A DNA stretch of 64,000 bases from Methanocella_A sp049676595 (GTDB lineage: Archaea > Halobacteriota > Methanocellia > Methanocellales > Methanocellaceae). The translations under genes and the position numbers were made by a program. Below the pieces are notes generated by a model that worked only from the letters and a program-made list of their open reading frames with translations, made no database searches and was not told the origin of the DNA. Location of the stretch: the NCBI RefSeq assembly GCF_049676595.1, contig NZ_CP187259.1, positions 1,736,001 through 1,800,000 of the forward strand, given 5' to 3'. Below, piece by piece: positions 59,249 through 64,000 of this stretch (its first letter is position 1; every line of letters begins with the position of its first letter).

Positions 59249-60203
59249 TAGTATCGGCAAGCGGGAATCCCTGGATCGGGCGGTAAAAACCATCGAGCGG
59301 GCGCTGGCCCGCAAGGACGAGCTGATGCCGGAGGAAAAGTCTCACGTGCTGTTCGTGGCAGGCCACGTATACACCCGGCTTGCGAAAGCAGATAAATCCG
59401 CTGACACGGCGTTACTTTCAATATCCCTGCTGGAGCAGGCGCAGAGCACCGGGGAGCCTGGGGCGCTGGACCAGGCCCTGATCAACGCAGAGGCGGGCCG
59501 GGCGTACGTAGTGCTGGCCTCGTCCCGCAATCCTGTGAAGAGCTATAAAAAAGCCCTGGCTGCTTTCGAAGAGGCCGGTAAAACTCTGACGGAAGACCTC
59601 TCTCCCTGGGATGCGGCCTCGCTGGAGGCGGATACTGGAAATGCCAGCGTCATGCTCGCCGACGAGTACTACCGGCTGCGCCGGTACGACGATGCGCTGG
59701 TCTGCGCGAGAGGGGCTATCGAACATTATACGGTCGCTGCAAAGTACTTTACTCCTCGCAGGTCAAAGGTTGCCCACGGCCGGATCATGTCCGATGCTGG
59801 CCTGGCCCATACTGTCATCAGCGAAATTTTCCTGAGGTCTCACGAGCTCGATGCTGCCCTGAAACACGTGTCCATGTCTATTAGTTGCTACAATTCGGCG
59901 ATCGGTATGATCGATCGGGAGTACGCCCCGGAGGCTTATGCATCTATGAAAGTAAGCATAGGGCTGGCACATGCCAGCATGTCGGAGATCTGCTTCAAGG
60001 AAAAGCGGTACGAGGAAGCGATAGCAGCCTGCGATAGCGCCATCCAGGCCTACAATGAAGCGGTGAAAGTGTACGAAAGCGCAGGGAAAGAGAAGCTCGC
60101 AACCGATGTCCGGAAGCGCCTGAAGCAGGCCAGCGATCTCTTCAACACCTTCATGATGATCGGCAAAGGTAAAACTAAGCACATGGCTGGTGATGTCCTG
60201 TGA
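59166..60203 (+). CDS. TPR-like helical-repeat protein, possibly fused to the gene upstream
   Basis: 345 residues as annotated from GTG 59166. It is all helical with TPR-like pairs (LDRAVKTIERALARKDELMP; YYRLRRYDDALVCARGAIEHY; CFKEKRYEEAIAACDSAIQAYNEA). The frame overlaps the membrane protein by 83 bp, much more than a normal coupled start, and its first 20 residues lack a ribosome site. Either translational coupling or a frameshift at 59184-59190 is possible. Its stop overlaps the start of the rubrerythrin-like gene. Confidence 0.75.
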   Translation: MRALSLGESVRASVLDPWLAQVYAAIYDSIGKRESLDRAVKTIERALARKDELMPEEKSHVLFVAGHVYTRLAKADKSADTALLSISLLEQAQSTGEPGALDQALINAEAGRAYVVLASSRNPVKSYKKALAAFEEAGKTLTEDLSPWDAASLEADTGNASVMLADEYYRLRRYDDALVCARGAIEHYTVAAKYFTPRRSKVAHGRIMSDAGLAHTVISEIFLRSHELDAALKHVSMSISCYNSAIGMIDREYAPEAYASMKVSIGLAHASMSEICFKEKRYEEAIAACDSAIQAYNEAVKVYESAGKEKLATDVRKRLKQASDLFNTFMMIGKGKTKHMAGDVL

Positions 60204-60751
60204 GGGAAGCGACCTTAAAGTGTCTCCGGGACGCTTTTTGCAGCGAAAGCATGTCCCATGTCAGGTACCTGATCTTCGCAGGGCACGCCCAGGACGAGTC
60301 GTTTCCAGTCCTGTCCCGCCTGTTCCGGGCGTTCGCCCTGGCCAAATATCTCCGGGCGTCAGAGCTATATTATCTCTCCCGGGACATGCTGGGAAATCCG
60401 GCGGTAAACTCGAACTCGTACTTCATCTTCGAGCGGACGATGGACAACCTGGTCAAAGCGAGGGATATGGAGATCAATAGTGTCAAAGAAGTTTTCGAAC
60501 CCTATCATGCCTTAGCGATGGCTGAGTCAGAGCCGGCAGCGGCGCACTGCCTGGAGAAATCGGCTGTGATCAGCCGGGTGATCGCGAACATGATCGACAA
60601 CGTGGTACCGAAGCTCCGGCATACCGACGAAGAGCCCGATATAGGGGATATTTTCATCTGTTCGATCTGCGGCTTTATCGCCATCGATCGGGCGCCAGAA
60701 GCATGCCCGTGCTGCAATAGCAGTGCGGAGAACTATATTCTGGTGGTCTAA
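60200..60751 (+). CDS. Rubrerythrin-like protein with altered diiron site
   Basis: 183 residues. An N-terminal ferritin-like four-helix part (MSHVRYLIFAGHAQDESFP; LFRAFALAKYLRASEL) is followed by a rubredoxin domain with intact Cys154-X2-Cys157 and Cys169-X2-Cys172. Of the usual diiron ligands only some remain: both E-x-x-H motifs are lost (Lys49/Arg52 in place of the first; no Glu or His at 121-124 for the second). The family removes hydrogen peroxide; this copy may not bind a diiron centre. GTG start overlaps the upstream stop. Confidence 0.85.
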   Translation: MREATLKCLRDAFCSESMSHVRYLIFAGHAQDESFPVLSRLFRAFALAKYLRASELYYLSRDMLGNPAVNSNSYFIFERTMDNLVKARDMEINSVKEVFEPYHALAMAESEPAAAHCLEKSAVISRVIANMIDNVVPKLRHTDEEPDIGDIFICSICGFIAIDRAPEACPCCNSSAENYILVV

Positions 60752-61167
60752 AAGCCAAGGACCTGGACGATGACTTCCCGGCGCCGCGGGCGCACGTCGA
60801 AGTCTACGATGACTATCTGCTGCCAGGTGCCCAGCAGCAGCGACTTTTCTTTGAACGGGACCACGATGTCCGGTCCCATCGTCGCTGCCCGGACGTGGGA
60901 CATGCCGTTGCCGTCTCCCCACTTCAGATCGTGCTCGTAAGAGGCATCCGACGGGGCGAGGCGCTCCAGGGCCCGGGGTAAGTCCTGCTGCAGTCCTGGC
61001 TCATACTCTATAGTTGTGATCGACGCTGTGCTGCCAGGGACGAATACTGTGACGATTCCTTCTTTTATATCTCCCGAAGCCACGACTTGCCCGACCTGGT
61101 CAGTCAGATTGATCATATCGTCGTGCCCTCTGGTTTCGACGGTCAAAGTCCTGGTCAGTACCGGCAT
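60748..61167 (-). CDS. YjbQ/UPF0047 family protein
   Basis: 139 residues, full length for the family. The conserved block is visible: IVTVFVPGSTASITTIEYEPG, YEHDLKWGDGNGMSHVRAATMGPD and LLLGTWQQIVIVDFD. Some members show weak thiamine-phosphate synthase activity; the real role is not settled. It converges with the rubrerythrin-like gene with a 4-bp stop overlap. Confidence 0.93.
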   Translation of the reverse strand: MPVLTRTLTVETRGHDDMINLTDQVGQVVASGDIKEGIVTVFVPGSTASITTIEYEPGLQQDLPRALERLAPSDASYEHDLKWGDGNGMSHVRAATMGPDIVVPFKEKSLLLGTWQQIVIVDFDVRPRRREVIVQVLGF

Positions 61168-61317
61168 GTTATCTCCATGTAGTTTTTTAAGTATTTTTGA
61201 TTTAAGTGTTGATAGATTTAAGTATATCCACAGATAAGTCGCTACATGCCTACATTATTCTTGCAGAGTCACGGCCACTCATAAGGTATATTATCTCCAT
61301 CTACACTGTATATCGCA

Positions 61318-63243
61318 ATGAGCGGGAGAAAGCCCTTCGAAGAGGCCTTAGATCACATTTTCTGGTGCGACGCGTGCAACGTGTCGCTGATCGCTGATGT
61401 ATGTGGAGCCTGCGGTGGGCCTGTAAGGGCTGTACAGCTCTCCCCGCCCGGCGACGTTCGTTTTTGCTCTCCGTTCGAGAGGGCCATCCTCCACCGGCTT
61501 TTAACCGACACTTACGGGGCTGACCCGATTGGGGAACGGCTTGTCCTGCTGAACAAGATACCCGGAGACGACAAGGCCGACGAAGTGATCGTAGACGGCA
61601 GAACTCTCGCTGTCATGGCCTACGACCTGGTTAAACAGGACTACCTCCTCGATTTGAGACCCGACGGCGCAAAGGTGCTGATGCCTCACGCGACCAAAAG
61701 GATCGTCAACGTGGATGTCCCGCGGGAAAAACACCTGAACGGTAAAGGCATCAGCGGAAGCTGCGTCACCGGCACCACCCCAGACGTGAAAGCGGGCGAC
61801 GTAGTGCTGCTCAAGGTCAACGAGTCCTTTAACGGTCTCGGAGTGGCAAGAGTCGACTCGGATAAGCTGGCTAATCCCGCGGAAAACACCATCAAGGTCA
61901 GGAAGATCGGCGGCAGCCGGGTCAGGCTGAATGACCGTAAATCTACGATAGCCGATGCGGTGGAAGCTAACCGAAAGCAGCTGCAGTCCATGGAAGCCGA
62001 CGCGATCAACGTCATCCGGGGCATTGCCGGGCAGCATAAACATCTGCCTGTCACCGTCTCCTTCAGCGGTGGCAAGGACAGCCTCGTCGTTTTCCACATC
62101 GCCAGAAAATCGGTGGACAAACTCAAAGCGTTCTTCGTGGACACCGGACTAGAATTCCCGGAGACCTCGCAGTTTGTGGAGCGTTTCGCCCACGATACCG
62201 GGGTCGAGATAAAAATCCAGAAGGCAGGCAATGCCTTCGATCAAAACTTCCCGGCCTTCGGCCCGCCCGCCAAAGATTTCCGGTGGTGCTGTAAGGTCTG
62301 TAAGCTCGGACCTATTACCAGCCTGCTCAACAACACGAAGGGAGTCATCACCATCGACGGCAAGCGCCGGTACGAGTCCTTCCAGCGGGGCCACATCGGC
62401 ACCGTGGAGAGAAACCCGTTCGTGCCCGGCCAGGTCGGAGTCTTCCCCATCAAGGACTGGCGGGCCATAGAAGTCTGGCTGTACATCTACATGGAAAAGC
62501 TGCCCTACAATCCCCTGTATGACCTGGGTTTTGAGAGGATCGGCTGCTGGCTCTGTCCTGCGGCGTTACAGGCCGAGTACGTGAGGATGAAAGAGCTTCA
62601 CCCGGCCAAGTTTGACGAATGGCAGGGGAAGCTACACAAATGGGCAGAGGCTTCCGGGCTCTCTCCGGAGTACGTCGATTTAGGCTTCTGGCGGTGGAAG
62701 GCTCACCCCCCCAAGATGCTCAACGTTGCCCGGGAAAAGGGCATTTCCCTCAAGCCCAGGGCAGGAGCAAAGATGTCCCTGTCCATGATCAAGGGTATCA
62801 GCCCCTGTACTGCGGGCGGCTACAGCCTCGAGGGCGTGCTGTCCGTCGGAAAGTGGCCGGAGCCTGACGCGCTCAAAGAGATGCTGAAGACGATCGGCAC
62901 CCCGTCCTATTCGGAAGATCTCGACGTCATGCTTCTCAGGGCTGGCAAAGGCACGAGCAAGATGTTTGCCGGCGGCCAGATCTACGCCTCTTCGGACGAT
63001 CGGGCATATGCGCAGCGGCTGTTCGGTGACACGGTCAGGCAAGTATTGCGGGCCGCTCTGTGCAGCAAGTGCAAGATATGTGTTAAAGCCTGCAACCGCA
63101 GGGCGATTCGTATAGACGGCCATTTACGTGTAGACGAGTCGAAATGCAACCGCTGTGGCAAATGTACCCGGGCGTGCGTTATTGCCCGTTATTACGACAA
63201 ATTAACTGGTAATAAAGAAAATTATCCTAAAAGTATATCGTAA
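61318..63243 (+). CDS. PAPS-reductase-type ATP pyrophosphatase fused to zinc, PUA-like and ferredoxin domains
   Basis: 641 residues. A zinc ribbon (CDACNVSLIADVCGACGG, about 17-34) leads into a PUA-like RNA-binding domain (about 115-200). The PAPS-reductase/PP-loop domain follows (SFSGGKDSLVVFHIA near 248; WCCKVCKLGP; CWLCPAALQ). The C-terminus carries two [4Fe-4S] motifs (CSKCKICVKAC, CNRCGKCTRAC). Archaeal members have no proven reaction. A zinc ribbon and PUA fold suggest tRNA or RNA thiolation or adenylation rather than sulfate reduction. The ATG is at 61318 with a TATA-like GTATATTA about 35 bp before it. Confidence 0.88.
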   Translation: MSGRKPFEEALDHIFWCDACNVSLIADVCGACGGPVRAVQLSPPGDVRFCSPFERAILHRLLTDTYGADPIGERLVLLNKIPGDDKADEVIVDGRTLAVMAYDLVKQDYLLDLRPDGAKVLMPHATKRIVNVDVPREKHLNGKGISGSCVTGTTPDVKAGDVVLLKVNESFNGLGVARVDSDKLANPAENTIKVRKIGGSRVRLNDRKSTIADAVEANRKQLQSMEADAINVIRGIAGQHKHLPVTVSFSGGKDSLVVFHIARKSVDKLKAFFVDTGLEFPETSQFVERFAHDTGVEIKIQKAGNAFDQNFPAFGPPAKDFRWCCKVCKLGPITSLLNNTKGVITIDGKRRYESFQRGHIGTVERNPFVPGQVGVFPIKDWRAIEVWLYIYMEKLPYNPLYDLGFERIGCWLCPAALQAEYVRMKELHPAKFDEWQGKLHKWAEASGLSPEYVDLGFWRWKAHPPKMLNVAREKGISLKPRAGAKMSLSMIKGISPCTAGGYSLEGVLSVGKWPEPDALKEMLKTIGTPSYSEDLDVMLLRAGKGTSKMFAGGQIYASSDDRAYAQRLFGDTVRQVLRAALCSKCKICVKACNRRAIRIDGHLRVDESKCNRCGKCTRACVIARYYDKLTGNKENYPKSIS

Positions 63244-63372
63244 TTCTGATATTATCACGTGATATTCGAATTTGTCCGGAATCGCAAGCCGGGCGTGAAG
63301 CCTGATGCGAAAGCAGTTCAGTTCACTCGAAAAGTTTAAAAATGCAATGCGTATATTAGCACTTGCAGAATA

Positions 63373-63391
63373 ACGGTGCGTTGTGCACCGT
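63373..63391. terminator. Hairpin between convergent genes
   Basis: ACGGTGC and GCACCGT pair exactly around GTTGT, between the PAPS-reductase-type gene (+) and the small membrane gene (-). Confidence 0.45.
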
Positions 63392-63400
63392 CAGTTCACG

Positions 63401-63604
63401 TCAATAGAGGTGAGGCGCAAGCTTCAGCCCAAACAGGCTGATAACGACCGTGAACGCGACAATTATCGCTATGTACCCCAGGTTAGTCCACTGCCCGAAG
63501 ATGTTTTCGGCCAGCGCGAAAAGAGCGATGAACGCCGCGAGAATGACGATCGAAACGCCGAACTCAATAAGTTTAATATTGACGTTATCCAAACTATGCA
63601 CCAT
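63401..63604 (-). CDS. Small membrane protein, two helices
   Basis: 67 residues. A short polar start is followed by two hydrophobic helices (FGVSIVILAAFIALFAL and GYIAIIVAFTVVISLFGL). No family recognised. It diverges from pdaD. Confidence 0.65.
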   Translation of the reverse strand: MVHSLDNVNIKLIEFGVSIVILAAFIALFALAENIFGQWTNLGYIAIIVAFTVVISLFGLKLAPHLY

Positions 63605-63665
63605 ACCATACTGGTGCGTAATTGGACTTATGCTTTACGATGGACGAGGATTGGAGATAAAAAGA

Positions 63666-64000
63666 TGAGACAGGGTCTGGTACCAAAGAAAGTGTTTTTC
63701 ACCAGTGGCGTTGGCAGGCACAAGGAAATGCTGGAATCGTTCGAGATGGCGCTGCGGGATGCGGGGATAGAGAAGTTCAACCTCGTCACCGTCAGCTCGA
63801 TTCTGCCGCCGAACTGCGACATCATCCAGAAAGGCGAAGGGCTGCCTACACTGTACCCGGGGGAGATCGTGTTTACGGTCATGTCTCGTAACTCCTCGAA
63901 CGAGCCGAGCCGGCGGATCGCAGCTTCTATCGGATGCGCTATTCCCAAAGACCCGGTAAAAAATTTCGGCTATTTATCCGAGCATCACTCTTACGGAGAG
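63666..64000 (+). CDS. pdaD: Pyruvoyl-dependent arginine decarboxylase, 3' partial
   Basis: The first 111 residues are visible and the gene runs off the window. The proenzyme cleaves itself between Ser44 and Ser45 (VTVSSILPP) to make the pyruvoyl group. It decarboxylates arginine to agmatine for polyamine synthesis. FFTSGVGRH, LPPNCDII and AIPKD match the family. GGAGAT lies five bases before ATG 63666. Confidence 0.95.

Noticed and set aside
1..64000. tRNA or rRNA genes
   Set aside because: I looked for T-arm signatures (GGTTCGAATCC-like) and rRNA motifs in the gaps and found none; GGTTCAAAT matches near 5950 and 6361 belong to the repeats.

Overview
The window looks like a euryarchaeal methanogen chromosome, most likely from the Methanocella (RC-I) lineage. 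This is an inference from gene content: ribosomal protein S8e, archaeosine tRNA-guanine transglycosylase, archaeal Elp3, Dph6-type ligase, pyruvoyl-dependent arginine decarboxylase, the archaeal aminodideoxyheptulosonate synthase, an FrhB-type iron-sulfur protein, an archaeosortase, TATA-box promoters and GGTGA-type ribosome binding sites. Genes are GC-rich. Many intergenic gaps carry unusual repeat elements. I saw no rRNA, tRNA or CRISPR array.

Layout. 1-5.5 kb: 3' end of a soluble chemoreceptor, the TldD/TldE protease pair and an anchored surface protein. 5.5-8.2 kb: a repeat-rich zone around an FAD oxidoreductase. 8.2-10.7 kb: an MFS transporter, a small membrane protein and a lipoprotein. 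10.7-16.9 kb: a sulfur/redox region with a stand-alone sirohaem reductase domain, an Fe-S cluster protein, a glutaredoxin, an HTH-PAS-GAF regulator and, diverging from it, a DUF169 / TusA-TusA-DsrE / membrane-protein operon. Three near-identical 15-bp palindromes lie between the two arms. 17-22 kb: a KGG stress peptide, tgtA and two TPR proteins, the second overlapping mscL. 22.5-31.4 kb: S8e, a membrane-bound beta-propeller/HTH regulator, archaeosortase, thiE-thiM, glycerate kinase, a phosphatase-superfamily surface protein and ADH synthase. 31.9-37.6 kb: hisE with a CBS/ParB-like gene, a CRM protein, a cyclase/kinase pair and an FrhB-like protein.

37.8-54 kb: small membrane proteins; acetyltransferase, PhzF, C_GCAxxG and amidotransferase genes; an aminotransferase-transglutaminase pair; an ACT protein; a TetR-MFS efflux unit with palindromic operators; an amidohydrolase/Dph6 pair; a histidine kinase; and the map/Xaa-Pro peptidase cluster. 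54.1-55.8 kb: an AT-rich island with a restriction-enzyme remnant and a HicA-like toxin/antitoxin pair, bracketed by two inverted copies of a ~230-bp element whose hairpins covary. 55.9-64 kb: Elp3, another long repeat, a membrane/TPR/rubrerythrin-like cluster, a YjbQ protein, a PUA-PAPS-reductase-ferredoxin fusion and the start of pdaD.

The least explained parts are (i) the covarying structured element around the AT-rich island, (ii) several families of long inverted repeats built from purine-rich 8-9-mers, some closed by covarying terminal stems, and (iii) the sulfur/redox divergon with its operators.
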